Assembly (NCBI RefSeq): GCF_900187565.1
Contig: NZ_FYED01000003.1
Coordinates: forward strand, 203,398 to 267,397
Length of the DNA: 64,000 nt
Reading direction: 5' to 3'
Source of the DNA: Pseudomonas sp. Irchel 3A7
Lineage (GTDB): Bacteria > Pseudomonadota > Gammaproteobacteria > Pseudomonadales > Pseudomonadaceae
Shown: piece by piece, positions 38,224 to 48,848 of the stretch
Layout: each line of letters starts with the position of its first letter
Position numbering within the stretch: position 1 is the stretch's first letter
Translations under genes and position numbers: made by a program
The notes under the pieces: generated by a model
Databases searched by the model: none
What the model was told of the DNA's origin: nothing
The model's input: the letters and a program-made list of their open reading frames with translations, nothing else

Positions 38224-38789
38224 GTTTTGATCAGTCCGCTGAATCCGAGAAAGGCCACTGCGATCAGGCCGGCGCCGATCAGGTCGATCGGCAAGCCGCG
38301 AAAGGGCAGGGGAACATCGTTATCGAGTGTGCGTTGACGCAGGTCGTTGAACAGACTCAGCACCAGCCAGAACCCCAGCCCGCCGCCCAGGCTCAGGGCT
38401 GCGGCAGCAAAAAAGCCTTTGTCACCCTGAATGCCGAGAAGCGCCACCCCGAGCACGCCGGCGTTGCCCAGCAGCAGCGGCCAGAGACCTTCAAACGACA
38501 GCGTCGAAAATACCCGGGACAAGCCCTTCAACAGAGGACCGATCAGCAGCACGCTCAGGGGCAGGAACACGAACAGACGCAGCGACGTCAATTCCAGCGG
38601 GATGAGCAGCCAATGATAGAGCGCATAACCGAGCAGGCCGACAATCAGCATCAGGCAGGTCGTCGCCACGCCCAGGGCATGGACTTGCCGACGTTCGCTG
38701 CCCAGCAGCGGATCGACACCCAGCGGCCAATGCAACACGAGGTTGTTGATCAGGGCGGTGCTGATAAGCGTGAGCAGTGTTTCGGTCAT
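38220..38789 (-). CDS. rsxA: Electron transport complex subunit RsxA
   Basis: Integral membrane subunit, 189 residues, with about six helices. [20 protein letters not shown] near the N-terminus resembles the RsxA signature (usual form NNFVLVKFLGLCPF), although it is divergent. It is the first gene of the operon rsxA-B-D-G-E-nth, and its stop overlaps the rsxB start in ATGA. I choose the start at 38789 over an upstream in-frame one because it gives the family N-terminus. Confidence 0.82.
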   Translation of the reverse strand: MTETLLTLISTALINNLVLHWPLGVDPLLGSERRQVHALGVATTCLMLIVGLLGYALYHWLLIPLELTSLRLFVFLPLSVLLIGPLLKGLSRVFSTLSFEGLWPLLLGNAGVLGVALLGIQGDKGFFAAAALSLGGGLGFWLVLSLFNDLRQRTLDNDVPLPFRGLPIDLIGAGLIAVAFLGFSGLIKT

Positions 38790-38882
38790 GATCGTGCCGG
38801 CAAGGACGGAGTTGTTTAACACCGCTGTCTGGAAAAGCTTAGGCATTATCCGGCAAGGGCGGAGGGTGGGCCAGACATGAAA

Positions 38883-38915
38883 ATCCCACAGGCGCGCCAG
38901 GCACGACTGTGGGAT
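38883..38915 (-). terminator. Terminator-like hairpin after metG
   Basis: ATCCCACAG and CTGTGGGAT pair on the minus strand around a 15-base loop and are followed by TTTC. It lies between metG and rsxA, both on the minus strand. Confidence 0.6.
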
Positions 38916-38932
38916 CGCTTTGCCGCCGTGCC

Positions 38933-40984
38933 TTACTTGATCCGCTGACCAGGCTTGGCGCCGCTGTCAGGGCTCAGCAGATAGATTTCTTCACCGCCAG
39001 GACCGGCCGCCATCACCATGCCTTCGGAGATGCCGAATTTCATTTTGCGAGGCTTGAGGTTGGCGATCATCATGGTCAGACGACCATTGAGCTTGGACGG
39101 GTCCGGGTAGGCGCTCTTGATCCCGGAGAACACGTTGCGCTGTTCGTCACCGATGTCGAGCGTCAGGCGCAACAGCTTGTCGGCGCCTTCCACAGCTTCG
39201 GCCTTGACGATCAGGGCAACGCGCAGGTCGACCGCAGCGAAGGTGTCGAATTCGATTTCCGGGGACAACGGATCCTTGGCCAGTTCGCCGTTGCCGGCGG
39301 GTGCAGCTTCGCCGGTGTCGGTCTGGCTGGCGGTCAGGTCTTCTTTCGAAGCGTCGGTCATGGCCTGCACTTTAACCGGGTCGATACGGGTCATCAGCGG
39401 CTTGAACTCGTTCAGCTGATGGTTGGCAAGCCAGATCGTATGATCGTTCCAGGTCAATGGCGCGACGTTCAGGAATGCCTCGGCATCGGCAGCCAGAAGC
39501 GGCAGCACCGGCTTGAGGAAGATCACCAGCTGGCGGAACAGGTTGACGCCGGTGGCGCAGATGGCCTGGACTTCATCCTGCTTGCCTTCCTGTTTGTTCA
39601 GCGACCACGGTGCCTTGTCGGCGATCCAGGCGTTGGCGCGGTCGGCCAGGGCCATGATTTCGCGCATGGCGCGGGCAAAGTCGCGGGCCTCGTAGGCATC
39701 GGCGATACCAGGCGCGGCGGCCAGGAAGGCTTCGGTCAGCTCCGGCGCGGCGTTGGTGTCGACCATGACACCGGCATTGCCCTTGTGGATGAAACCGGCG
39801 CAACGGCTGGCGATGTTGACAACCTTGCCGACCAGGTCGGAATTGACCTTCTGCACGAAGTCTTCGAGGTTCAGGTCGAGGTCGTCGACACCACGGCTCA
39901 GTTTGGCCGCGTAGTAGTAGCGCAGGTATTCCGGCGACAGATGATCCAGGTAGGTCCGGGCCTTGATGAAGGTGCCACGGGACTTGGACATTTTCTGACC
40001 GTTGACGGTCAGGTAGCCGTGCACGTTGATGCCGGTCGGCTTGCGGTAGCCCGCGCCCTCGAGCATGGCTGGCCAGAACAGGGCGTGGAAGTTGACGATG
40101 TCCTTGCCGATGAAGTGGTACAGCTCGGCGGTGGAGTCCTTGCCCCAGAACGCGTCGAAGTCCAGCTCCGGCGTACGGTTGCAGAGGTTCTTGAAGCTCG
40201 CCATGTAGCCGATCGGCGCATCCAGCCACACGTAGAAGTACTTGCCCGGCTCGTCTGGAATTTCAAAGCCGAAGTACGGCGCATCGCGGGAGATGTCCCA
40301 CTGTTGCAGGCCGGCATCCAGCCATTCGGCGATTTTGTTGGCGACGGCGTCTTGCAGGGTGCCGCTGCGGGTCCAGGCCTGCAGCATTTCCTGGAAGTCC
40401 GGCAACTTGAAGAAGAAGTGCTGGGAATCCTTGAGCACCGGGGTGGCGCCGGAGATCGCCGACTTGGGATCTTTCAGGTCGGTCGGTGCGTAGGTCGCAC
40501 CGCATTTTTCGCAGTTGTCGCCGTACTGGTCTTCCGTGCCGCATTTCGGGCAGGTGCCCTTGATGAAGCGGTCGGCCAGGAACATTTTCTTTTCCGGGTC
40601 GAAATACTGCGTGATCGAACGCGTGGCGATGTGCCCGGCGTCGCGCAGCTTCAGGTAGATCTGGCTCGACAGCTCACGGTTTTCTTCGGCGTGAGTGGAG
40701 TGGAAGTTGTCGAAGTCCACCAGGAACTCGGCAAAGTCGGCGCTGTGTTCAGCCTGGACGTTGGCGATCAGTTGTTCCGGGGTGATGCCTTCCTTTTCCG
40801 CGCGCAGCATGATCGCAGAACCGTGGGCGTCGTCGGCGCAGACATAAATGCATTGGTTGCCGCGGTGCTTCTGGAAGCGCACCCACATATCGGTCTGGAT
40901 GTATTCCAGCATATGGCCGAGGTGAATCGAACCATTGGCATAGGGCAGGGCGCTGGTGACGAGGATCTTGCGTGGCTCGGACAT
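38933..40984 (-). CDS. metG: Methionyl-tRNA synthetase
   Basis: Charges tRNA-Met. The class I motifs are [13 protein letters not shown] (HIGH type) and KMSKSRGTF (KMSKS). The zinc-binding knuckle is in [18 protein letters not shown]. The C-terminal tRNA-binding EMAP-like domain starts near residue 575 ([18 protein letters not shown]). The 683-residue length is normal for the dimeric form. It is divergent from apbC. Confidence 0.97.
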   Translation of the reverse strand: MSEPRKILVTSALPYANGSIHLGHMLEYIQTDMWVRFQKHRGNQCIYVCADDAHGSAIMLRAEKEGITPEQLIANVQAEHSADFAEFLVDFDNFHSTHAEENRELSSQIYLKLRDAGHIATRSITQYFDPEKKMFLADRFIKGTCPKCGTEDQYGDNCEKCGATYAPTDLKDPKSAISGATPVLKDSQHFFFKLPDFQEMLQAWTRSGTLQDAVANKIAEWLDAGLQQWDISRDAPYFGFEIPDEPGKYFYVWLDAPIGYMASFKNLCNRTPELDFDAFWGKDSTAELYHFIGKDIVNFHALFWPAMLEGAGYRKPTGINVHGYLTVNGQKMSKSRGTFIKARTYLDHLSPEYLRYYYAAKLSRGVDDLDLNLEDFVQKVNSDLVGKVVNIASRCAGFIHKGNAGVMVDTNAAPELTEAFLAAAPGIADAYEARDFARAMREIMALADRANAWIADKAPWSLNKQEGKQDEVQAICATGVNLFRQLVIFLKPVLPLLAADAEAFLNVAPLTWNDHTIWLANHQLNEFKPLMTRIDPVKVQAMTDASKEDLTASQTDTGEAAPAGNGELAKDPLSPEIEFDTFAAVDLRVALIVKAEAVEGADKLLRLTLDIGDEQRNVFSGIKSAYPDPSKLNGRLTMMIANLKPRKMKFGISEGMVMAAGPGGEEIYLLSPDSGAKPGQRIK

Positions 40985-41121
40985 GGGGCTCGGCTACTTG
41001 ATGAAACGGAGGTCGGCCACTATAAAGCGCCGGCGCATATTTTTCACCTTTCTGGCCAGATTCCAGATGTATCGTCCTTTACTAAAGTGGCGACAGGTTT
41101 TCTTGGTGCAAGAAGGTTTTC

Positions 41122-41251
41122 GTGGCGAGGGAGCTTGCTCCCGCTGGGTGGCGAAGCCGCCCCAACCCTTGCAGTCCGGCTCCGGCAATAGAATTGCGTC
41201 AACTGGATTACGGCTGCTTCGCAACCGTACGGGAGCAAGCTCCCTCGCCAC
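41122..41251. repeat. Palindromic repeat, family 2 (copy 2)
   Basis: The outer arms GTGGCGAGGGAGCTTGCTCC and GGGAGCAAGCTCCCTCGCC face each other, with interior GGTGGCGAAGCCGCCCC matching copy 1 in inverted orientation. It occupies much of the 366-base gap between divergent metG and apbC; the rest shows only presumed promoter sequence. Confidence 0.88.
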
Positions 41252-41350
41252 AGAATGCGTTCGCAACAAATGATCTTCAGGCATGCCGACTTGGGTGCGG
41301 AACGGTTAGGATACCCACCTGATTTTCCAGTCTTGCTATCGGAGTTGCCC

Positions 41351-42445
41351 ATGAGCGCCGTCAATCGCGCAGCGGTGGAAGCCGTCCTTCGCCAATACAC
41401 CGACCCTTACCTGAACCAGGACCCGGTCAGCGCCGGGTGCGTGCGCAGCATCGACATTCAGGGTGACCGCGTCAGCGTTCAGCTTGAGCTGGGCTATGCC
41501 GCCGGCCTGTTCAAGAGCGGCTGGGCACAGATGCTGCAAATGGCCATCGAAGGCCTGGACGGCGTGACAACTGCCCGCGTTGATATCACCAGTGTTATTG
41601 CCGCGCACAAGGCCCAGGCGCAGATTCCAGGCCTGGCCAACGTCAAGAACGTGGTGGCCGTGGCTTCAGGCAAGGGTGGCGTCGGCAAATCCACCACCGC
41701 CGCCAACCTTGCGCTGGCCCTGGCCCGCGAAGGCGCCAAGGTCGGGATTCTCGATGCGGATATCTACGGCCCGAGCCAGGGCATCATGTTCGGTATACCT
41801 GAGCGCACCCGTCCCGAGGTCAAGGATCAGAAATGGTTCGTTCCGCTCAAGTCCCATGGCGTGGAAGTGATGTCCATGGCCTTCCTCACCGACGACAACA
41901 CGCCGATGGTGTGGCGCGGGCCGATGGTCTCCGGCGCCTTGTTGCAACTGGTGACCCAAACCGCGTGGGGCGACCTGGATTACCTGGTCATCGACATGCC
42001 GCCGGGTACCGGTGACATCCAGTTGACCCTGGCACAGAAAGTCCCGGTGGCCGGTGCCGTTATTGTCACCACACCGCAGGACCTGGCCTTGCTCGACGCA
42101 CGCAAGGGCGTGGAAATGTTCCGCAAGGTCAACATCCCGGTGCTGGGCGTGGTGGAAAACATGGCCGTGCACATCTGCTCCAACTGCGGACATGCCGAGC
42201 ATCTGTTCGGTGAGGGCGGCGGCGTGAAACTGGCCAACCAGTACGGCGTCGAACTGCTGGCCTCGTTGCCGCTGTCGATGGTCATCCGCGAGCAGGCCGA
42301 TGGCGGCAAACCGACGGTGATCGCCGAGCCGGACAGCCAGATTGCCATGGTTTACCAGGAACTGGCCCGCCATGTCGGTGCGCGGATCGTATTGCAGGAA
42401 GCGGCGACGCCGGCGATGCCGAACATCACCATCAGCGACGATTGA
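41351..42445 (+). CDS. apbC: Iron-sulfur cluster carrier protein ApbC (Mrp)
   Basis: P-loop ATPase that carries 4Fe-4S clusters to target enzymes. The N-terminal DUF59-like domain (about 1-90) is followed by the deviant Walker A SGKGGVGKST and the cluster-binding CxxC in HICSNCGHAEHLF. DMPPGTGDIQLTLAQ is a family signature. The ATG at 41351 has GGAG upstream; the product is 364 residues. It is next to metG, as in many proteobacteria. Confidence 0.96.
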   Translation: MSAVNRAAVEAVLRQYTDPYLNQDPVSAGCVRSIDIQGDRVSVQLELGYAAGLFKSGWAQMLQMAIEGLDGVTTARVDITSVIAAHKAQAQIPGLANVKNVVAVASGKGGVGKSTTAANLALALAREGAKVGILDADIYGPSQGIMFGIPERTRPEVKDQKWFVPLKSHGVEVMSMAFLTDDNTPMVWRGPMVSGALLQLVTQTAWGDLDYLVIDMPPGTGDIQLTLAQKVPVAGAVIVTTPQDLALLDARKGVEMFRKVNIPVLGVVENMAVHICSNCGHAEHLFGEGGGVKLANQYGVELLASLPLSMVIREQADGGKPTVIAEPDSQIAMVYQELARHVGARIVLQEAATPAMPNITISDD

Positions 42446-42464
42446 TTCACTGAAATACAGCCCC

Positions 42465-42555
42465 TGTGGGAGCGAGCCTGCTCGCGAAGAGGTCCTGTCA
42501 GCCACCCTCGATGGTGACCAATAGACCGCTTTCGCGAGCAGGCTCGCTCCCACAT
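42465..42555. repeat. REPIN, family 1 (copy 6)
   Basis: Opposed GTGGGAGCGAGCCTGCTCGCG cores lie between the converging apbC and SDR genes. Confidence 0.93.
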
Positions 42556-42572
42556 TCGTTTTAGGTCGGGAT

Positions 42573-43331
42573 TTAAATGCGCAACCCGCCATCCATTTCC
42601 AGAATCCGGCCGGTGTAATAGTCGTTCTCGAAAATGTACGCCGCCGAATGGGCGATCTCTTGCGGCTTGCCCATGCGCTTGAGCGGAATGCCCGAAGTCA
42701 TTTTCTCCAGCGCTTCGGGTTTCATGCCCAGGGTCATCTCGGTTTCGATGAAGCCCGGTGCAATACCGGCCACGCGGATGCCGTAGCGCGCCAGTTCCTT
42801 GGCCCAGGTCACGGTTGCGGCGGCGACACCGGCCTTGGCGGCGGAGTAGTTGGTCTGGCCGACATTGCCTGCGCGGGAAATCGACGAGATATTGATGATC
42901 GTGCCGTTGTTCTTCAGCTCGACCATTTTCGCCGCGACTTCACGGGTGCACAGGAACACGCCGGTCAGGTTGACGTCGATGACCGCCTGCCACTGGGCCA
43001 GGCTCATTTTGGTCATCTCGCCATCCTTGACCTTGAGCAGCAGCCCGTCACGCAGGATGCCGGCGTTGTTGATCAGGCCGTGGATCGCGCCGAAGTCTTC
43101 GGCAACCTGGGCGACCATGTGGGTCACTTGCTCTTCATTGGCCACGTTGCACAGGTAGGCGCGGGCTTCGACGCCCTTGGCCTTGCACGCGGCCACGGTG
43201 TCATCGAGCTTTTCCTGGTTGAGATCCACCAGCGCAAGCTTCGCGCCCCTGGCGGCGAAATACTCGGCCATGGAACGGCCCAAACCCTGGCAACCGCCGG
43301 TGATAATGATTACTTTGTCAGTGAGTTGCAT
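42573..43331 (-). CDS. SDR family oxidoreductase (FabG-like)
   Basis: NAD(P)-dependent short-chain dehydrogenase, 252 residues. The cofactor motif is [10 protein letters not shown], the NNAG motif is [11 protein letters not shown], and the catalytic S-Y-K set lies in [10 protein letters not shown] and YSAAKAG. The end LEMDGGLRI is FabG-like. It is not in a fatty-acid cluster, so its substrate is open. The gene is divergent from the HugZ-like gene, and GGGG precedes the ATG at 43331. Confidence 0.9.
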   Translation of the reverse strand: MQLTDKVIIITGGCQGLGRSMAEYFAARGAKLALVDLNQEKLDDTVAACKAKGVEARAYLCNVANEEQVTHMVAQVAEDFGAIHGLINNAGILRDGLLLKVKDGEMTKMSLAQWQAVIDVNLTGVFLCTREVAAKMVELKNNGTIINISSISRAGNVGQTNYSAAKAGVAAATVTWAKELARYGIRVAGIAPGFIETEMTLGMKPEALEKMTSGIPLKRMGKPQEIAHSAAYIFENDYYTGRILEMDGGLRI

Positions 43332-43494
43332 TCGCATGCCCCGGTAGCAGTTCTGAGTGGTTTCCTTGTAGAGAGCCTCTCGATCTGCGCCTGACATGGC
43401 CTGGCTGCACATGAGAACTGCCCCGATGGCGTACTGGGACTTTCACCAGTCGCCCGTCCGTTTTTCTGACGGATTCTATATAAGGAGTCATAAA

Positions 43495-44226
43495 TTGAGC
43501 GTTGAAGTTGCCAAGCATGCCCGAGAATTGCTGCTCAAGGAATACCGCGGAGTCCTGTCGACGCTCTCCAAGGCAATGCCCGGTTTTCCGTTCGGTTCCG
43601 TGGTTCCGTACTGTCTGGACGAGCAGGGCCGGCCGTTGATCCTGATCAGCCGTATCGCCCAGCACACCCACAATTTGCAGAAAGACCCGAAGTGCTCGCT
43701 GTTCGTCGGCGAGCGTGGAGCCGAAGATGTGCAAGCTGTCGGTCGCTTGACCTACCTGGCAGAGGCGCACCAGATCGAGGACGAGGCCGCCATCGAAGCC
43801 GCCGCCGAGCGTTACTACCGCTACTTCCCGGATTCGCAGAACTATCACAAGGCCCATGATTTCGATTTCTGGGTACTGCAACCGGTGCGTCACCGTTACA
43901 TCGGAGGTTTCGGCGCCATTCACTGGGTCAACGACCTGACCTTGGCCAATCCCTTCGCCGGCAAGGCCGAAGTGAGCATGGTCGAGCACATGAACGCCGA
44001 TCACGCCAAGGCCATTGCCCATTACGTCGACCTGGCGGGGCTGCCGAAAACCGCGCCGGCGCAAATGGTCGGTATCGATACCGAAGGCATGCACCTGCGG
44101 ATCGGCCAGGGCATCTACTGGCTGCCGTTCCAGGCTCCATGTAATACGCCGACACAAGTTCGCGAAGCCTTGGTTTTTCTGGCCCACGCCGAGCATTGGC
44201 CGAAAAATGAAGTGGCCGACGCTTGA
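43495..44226 (+). CDS. HugZ-like haem-utilisation / pyridoxamine-phosphate-oxidase-fold protein
   Basis: A 243-residue protein with an N-terminal split-barrel domain (HARELLLKEYRGVLSTLSKA, GFPFGSVVPYCLDEQGRPL) and a C-terminal DUF2470-type domain (VEHMNADHAKAIAHYVDLAG). This layout is shared with the HugZ haem oxygenases, but many members have unknown roles. The start is a TTG at 43495, chosen because AAGGAG lies seven bases upstream and no ATG or GTG fits better. It is upstream of fxsA. Confidence 0.85.
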   Translation: MSVEVAKHARELLLKEYRGVLSTLSKAMPGFPFGSVVPYCLDEQGRPLILISRIAQHTHNLQKDPKCSLFVGERGAEDVQAVGRLTYLAEAHQIEDEAAIEAAAERYYRYFPDSQNYHKAHDFDFWVLQPVRHRYIGGFGAIHWVNDLTLANPFAGKAEVSMVEHMNADHAKAIAHYVDLAGLPKTAPAQMVGIDTEGMHLRIGQGIYWLPFQAPCNTPTQVREALVFLAHAEHWPKNEVADA

Positions 44227-44292
44227 ATTCACGAAACGGCGACGTCATCTAAGGTGAACTGGCAAGGCATTCTTGCGTTGAGGAACCATTTG

Positions 44293-44769
44293 ATGCGCCC
44301 TTTTTTGTTGCTCTTTCTGCTGTTTCCGGTGTTGGAGCTGTTCGTATTCGTCAAGGTGGCAGGGGCTATCGGGTTTTTCCCGGCCCTGCTGCTGATCATT
44401 CTCGGCTCGATGTTCGGCGTGTTCGTACTGCGGATCGCCGGTCTGGCCACGGCGCTGCGTGCCCGTGAAAGCCTGAACCGTGGCGAGCTGCCTGCGCAGA
44501 CCATGCTCGAAGGCCTGATGCTGGCATTGGCCGGTGGCCTGTTGATCCTTCCGGGTTTCATCAGCGACGTGATCGGCCTGGTCATGCTGCTGCCAATCAG
44601 CCGTCGCCTGCTGGCCAATAAAATGCGCCGGCGTGCCGAGGAGCAAGCGATCCGCCAACGTGCATTCGCCGAGGACCTCCAGTCCCGTGGCGGTCCCGCG
44701 CCGCGTGAACCGCTGGGCCGCGAGCCCAACGTGATCGAAGGCGAGTTCGAACATCGCGATACCAAGTAA
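44293..44769 (+). CDS. fxsA: FxsA family membrane protein
   Basis: A 158-residue inner-membrane protein, known in E. coli for relieving phage T7 exclusion by F plasmid when overproduced. Three or four hydrophobic segments occur (FLLLFLLFPVLELFVFVKV, FFPALLLIILGSMFGVFVL, LMLALAGGLLILPGFI), followed by a basic cytoplasmic tail. The ATG at 44293 has GAGGA upstream. It lies immediately upstream of groESL, the usual place in Pseudomonas. Confidence 0.92.
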   Translation: MRPFLLLFLLFPVLELFVFVKVAGAIGFFPALLLIILGSMFGVFVLRIAGLATALRARESLNRGELPAQTMLEGLMLALAGGLLILPGFISDVIGLVMLLPISRRLLANKMRRRAEEQAIRQRAFAEDLQSRGGPAPREPLGREPNVIEGEFEHRDTK

Positions 44770-44779
44770 CGTCACAGCG

Positions 44780-44809
44780 ACACGGCACCTTCGGGTGCCG
44801 TGTTCGTTT
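44780..44809 (+). terminator. Intrinsic terminator after fxsA
   Basis: ACACGGCACC and GGTGCCGTGT form a ten-base-pair stem with a TTCG-type loop, followed by TCGTTT. Confidence 0.85.
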
Positions 44810-44822
44810 GCGGGGCATTAAC

Positions 44823-44852
44823 CTGAAATTTTTTTGCTCCCCGCCCCTTGTA
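44823..44852 (+). promoter_or_regulatory. Candidate heat-shock (sigma-32) promoter for groESL
   Basis: CTGAAA is followed after 16 bases by CCCCTTGT, resembling the sigma-32 elements CTTGAAA and CCCCATNT. It lies about 165 bases before the groES ATG. The match is imperfect, and I give it because groESL is a classic heat-shock operon. Confidence 0.4.
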
Positions 44853-45017
44853 ATAAGCTTATGCGCCCTTATGTATCGGTCACCGCAAGGTTTCTGGCAA
44901 TCACGCCAGACAGACTTCCGCGTCTCGCTTGTCGAGCCGCACCCGGCACCGCCGGACTTTGTTAAACCCGCCGGGACTACACCGGCCGATGAAAACCACA
45001 ATTAGGAGAGATCGACA

Positions 45018-45311
45018 ATGAAGCTTCGTCCTCTGCATGACCGCGTCGTCATCCGTCGCAGCGAAGAAGAAAAGAAAACCGCTGGCGGTATCGTCCTGCC
45101 AGGTTCGGCTGCTGAAAAAGCCAACAGCGGCGAGATCCTCGCTGTCGGCACCGGCCGCGTACTGGAAAACGGTGAAGTGCGTGCACTGTCCGTAAAAGTG
45201 GGCGACAAGGTTGTGTTCGGTCCTTACTCCGGCAGCAACACTGTGAAAGTCGACGGCGAAGACCTGCTGGTAATGAGCGAGAACGAAATCCTCGCTGTTA
45301 TCGAAGGCTGA
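45018..45311 (+). CDS. groES: Co-chaperonin GroES
   Basis: Seven-membered lid of the GroEL chamber. The 97-residue sequence begins [20 protein letters not shown] and keeps the mobile loop [17 protein letters not shown] and the [18 protein letters not shown]-terminus. AGGAGAG precedes the ATG. It is the first gene of the groESL operon, 49 bases before groEL. Confidence 0.98.
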   Translation: MKLRPLHDRVVIRRSEEEKKTAGGIVLPGSAAEKANSGEILAVGTGRVLENGEVRALSVKVGDKVVFGPYSGSNTVKVDGEDLLVMSENEILAVIEG

Positions 45312-45348
45312 TTCCCCGCTCATTTTCCCGCTACTACAAAGTATTTAA

Positions 45349-47007
<1,659 letters not shown>

Positions 47008-47029
47008 GCCAGCCTTACCCCCTGTACTG

Positions 47030-47067
47030 AAAACCCCGCCCTGCGAAAGCAGGCGGGGTTTTTTATT
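47030..47067. terminator. Terminator after groEL
   Basis: AAAACCCCGCCTGC-like and GCAGGCGGGGTTTTTT arms pair strongly around GAAA, in the gap between groEL and the converging PAP2 gene. Confidence 0.92.
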
Positions 47068-47097
47068 GCCCGTATTTTGATGGCCACTTCAATCCAT

Positions 47098-47187
47098 TGT
47101 GGGAGCGAGCCTGCTCGCGAAATCGGTGTGCCAGGCGATATAAGTATTGAATGTTCCGGCCTCTTCGCGAGCAGGCTCGCTCCCACA
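47098..47187. repeat. REPIN, family 1 (copy 7)
   Basis: Opposed GTGGGAGCGAGCCTGCTCGCG cores with a spacer of about 45 bases, between groEL and the PAP2 gene. Confidence 0.93.
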
Positions 47188-47202
47188 TTTTCAATCTGCG
47201 TT

Positions 47203-47946
47203 TCAGGTGCTAACTGGTTGTGCTTTGGCCACGATTTCGGTTTTTGCACCGGGCCGATACAAAATCCAGTAATAAGCCCCCAGACAAATCAACCAGCAGA
47301 ACACCGCCGTCCACACGTTGTGGGAGAAAAAGTGCGCCCCCTGCATCATCCGCCCGATGGAAAACACCGAACCCAGAGCGAAGGCAAAGACGAACGCCGC
47401 GCGGGCCAGTCGCGGACGACGGTCGCGCAAGACGAAGAACAGCGCAAACAGAGTGAAACCGGTCGCGGCGTGTCCGCCAGGCCAGCAGCGCCCGGGTTTC
47501 TCTGTGGGAGGGCGCGGGCTGAGCAATTCGCTGTAGGTTTCGTGACCACCGAACTGTTCAAGACTCCACGGACACTGTACTGCCGTCACCGCTTTCATGG
47601 GGGTGACAAAGGACGTCGCCAGGCCAAGGGATAGCACCAGGCAGCCCAGCTCTCGCTTGAACGGCATGAGCCTGGCCATGAAGAACGAGCCGACAAAACC
47701 GAGAATGGCCAACACCGAGAAGGCAATGACCACTTGCTTGGCACGGTCATGCAGGACGGTTTCCAGGAAGTAACTGTGTCGCCCGATAAAGCCTCCTGCG
47801 ACCGGGTCGTAGAACAGTTTGGCCAGGTCCATATCCAGCGAGGTCAATTCCAGCAGGATCAAAAGGATGGCCCCAACGGCGGGTACGCCCAGGCACAGCC
47901 AAACGTTGAGCGGGCGGGAAGCGGGGCGGATGGAGGTCGAAACCAT
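47203..47946 (-). CDS. PAP2 family membrane phosphatase
   Basis: Integral membrane lipid phosphatase or phosphotransferase of 247 residues, with about six helices. The PAP2 motifs are CWPGGHAATGF (central) and SIGRMMQGAHFFSHN (final, with Arg and His). The first motif is CPWSLEQFGG. Relatives include LpxT and KdsD-neighbour phosphatases acting on undecaprenyl or lipid A phosphates. A perfect ColR-type box lies about 90 bases upstream on this strand, and the corresponding P. putida gene next to colRS belongs to the ColR regulon. Confidence 0.88.
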   Translation of the reverse strand: MVSTSIRPASRPLNVWLCLGVPAVGAILLILLELTSLDMDLAKLFYDPVAGGFIGRHSYFLETVLHDRAKQVVIAFSVLAILGFVGSFFMARLMPFKRELGCLVLSLGLATSFVTPMKAVTAVQCPWSLEQFGGHETYSELLSPRPPTEKPGRCWPGGHAATGFTLFALFFVLRDRRPRLARAAFVFAFALGSVFSIGRMMQGAHFFSHNVWTAVFCWLICLGAYYWILYRPGAKTEIVAKAQPVST

Positions 47947-48031
47947 GGCAGTTCCTGGGTCGGTGATGTGACTGAAGAGCGCAACCGCGCGAAGTGTGAA
48001 CCCGATCCTGTCGCCGGCCCGTGAACCGAAA

Positions 48032-48047
48032 GTGAAAAAGTCGTTAA
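48032..48047 (-). promoter_or_regulatory. ColR-binding box ahead of the PAP2 gene
   Basis: On the minus strand TTAACGACTTTTTCAC matches every position of the ColR consensus (T/C)(T/C)NA(C/G)NN(T/C)TTTTT(C/G)AC. It lies 86 bases upstream of the PAP2 ATG. Confidence 0.75.
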
Positions 48048-48164
48048 GCCCCGGGCAGGCTTTTCCACCTCATTGAGCGCTGCACGCAATCCTAGCCGTG
48101 AGCCACACTTGGCCTTAAGCTGCGCGGGCCAAGACGGCCGTTACCGTGTACGGAGAAGGTGCCC

Positions 48165-48848
48165 ATGCGAATTTTATTGGTTGAAGACAACCGCGATATC
48201 CTGGCCAATCTGGCCGATTATCTGGGGCTCAAAGGCTACACCGTGGATTGCGCGCAAGACGGCTTGTCTGGCCTGCACCTGGCGGCCACCGAACATTACG
48301 ATTTGATCGTGCTCGACATCATGCTGCCCGGCATCGACGGCTACACCTTGTGCAAACGCCTGCGCGAAGATGCCCGCCGTGATACGCCGGTGATCATGCT
48401 CACCGCTCGCGATCAACTGGACGACCGGTTGCAGGGCTTCAAGTCCGGTGCCGACGACTACCTGATCAAACCTTTCGCCTTGTCTGAACTGGCGGCGCGG
48501 GTTGAAGCCGTCATGCGCCGGTCCCAGGGCGGTGGTCGCCGCACCTTGCAAGTCGGCGATCTGATCTACGACCTCGATACACTCGAAGTCACCCGCGAAG
48601 GCCGCTTGCTCAAACTCAACCCGGTGGGCCTGAAGTTGCTGGCAGTGCTGATGCAGAAAAGTCCTCACGTATTGCGCCGTGAAATTCTCGAAGAGGCGCT
48701 GTGGGGCGATGACTGCCCGGACAGCGACAGCCTGCGTAGCCACGTGCATCAGCTGCGCCAGGTGATCGACAAACCGTTCGCCAAACCGTTGCTGCACACC
48801 GTGCACGGTGTGGGTTACCGCTTGGCAGAGGGGCGTGATGGAGTTTAG
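48165..48848 (+). CDS. colR: Response regulator ColR
   Basis: OmpR-type regulator of 227 residues controlling membrane-integrity and metal-tolerance genes. The receiver has Glu7-Asp8, the phosphoacceptor Asp51 (IVLDIMLPGIDGY), and the lysine in DDYLIKPFALSEL. The C-terminal winged helix ends HTVHGVGYRLAEG. The ATG at 48165 follows GGAGAAGG. The sequence and the neighbouring genes match ColR of other pseudomonads. Its end overlaps colS by 11 bases. Confidence 0.94.
   Translation: MRILLVEDNRDILANLADYLGLKGYTVDCAQDGLSGLHLAATEHYDLIVLDIMLPGIDGYTLCKRLREDARRDTPVIMLTARDQLDDRLQGFKSGADDYLIKPFALSELAARVEAVMRRSQGGGRRTLQVGDLIYDLDTLEVTREGRLLKLNPVGLKLLAVLMQKSPHVLRREILEEALWGDDCPDSDSLRSHVHQLRQVIDKPFAKPLLHTVHGVGYRLAEGRDGV

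Noticed and set aside
38909..41191. Long open frame opposite metG
   Set aside because: It is antisense to a certain tRNA synthetase gene and has the composition of a shadow frame.
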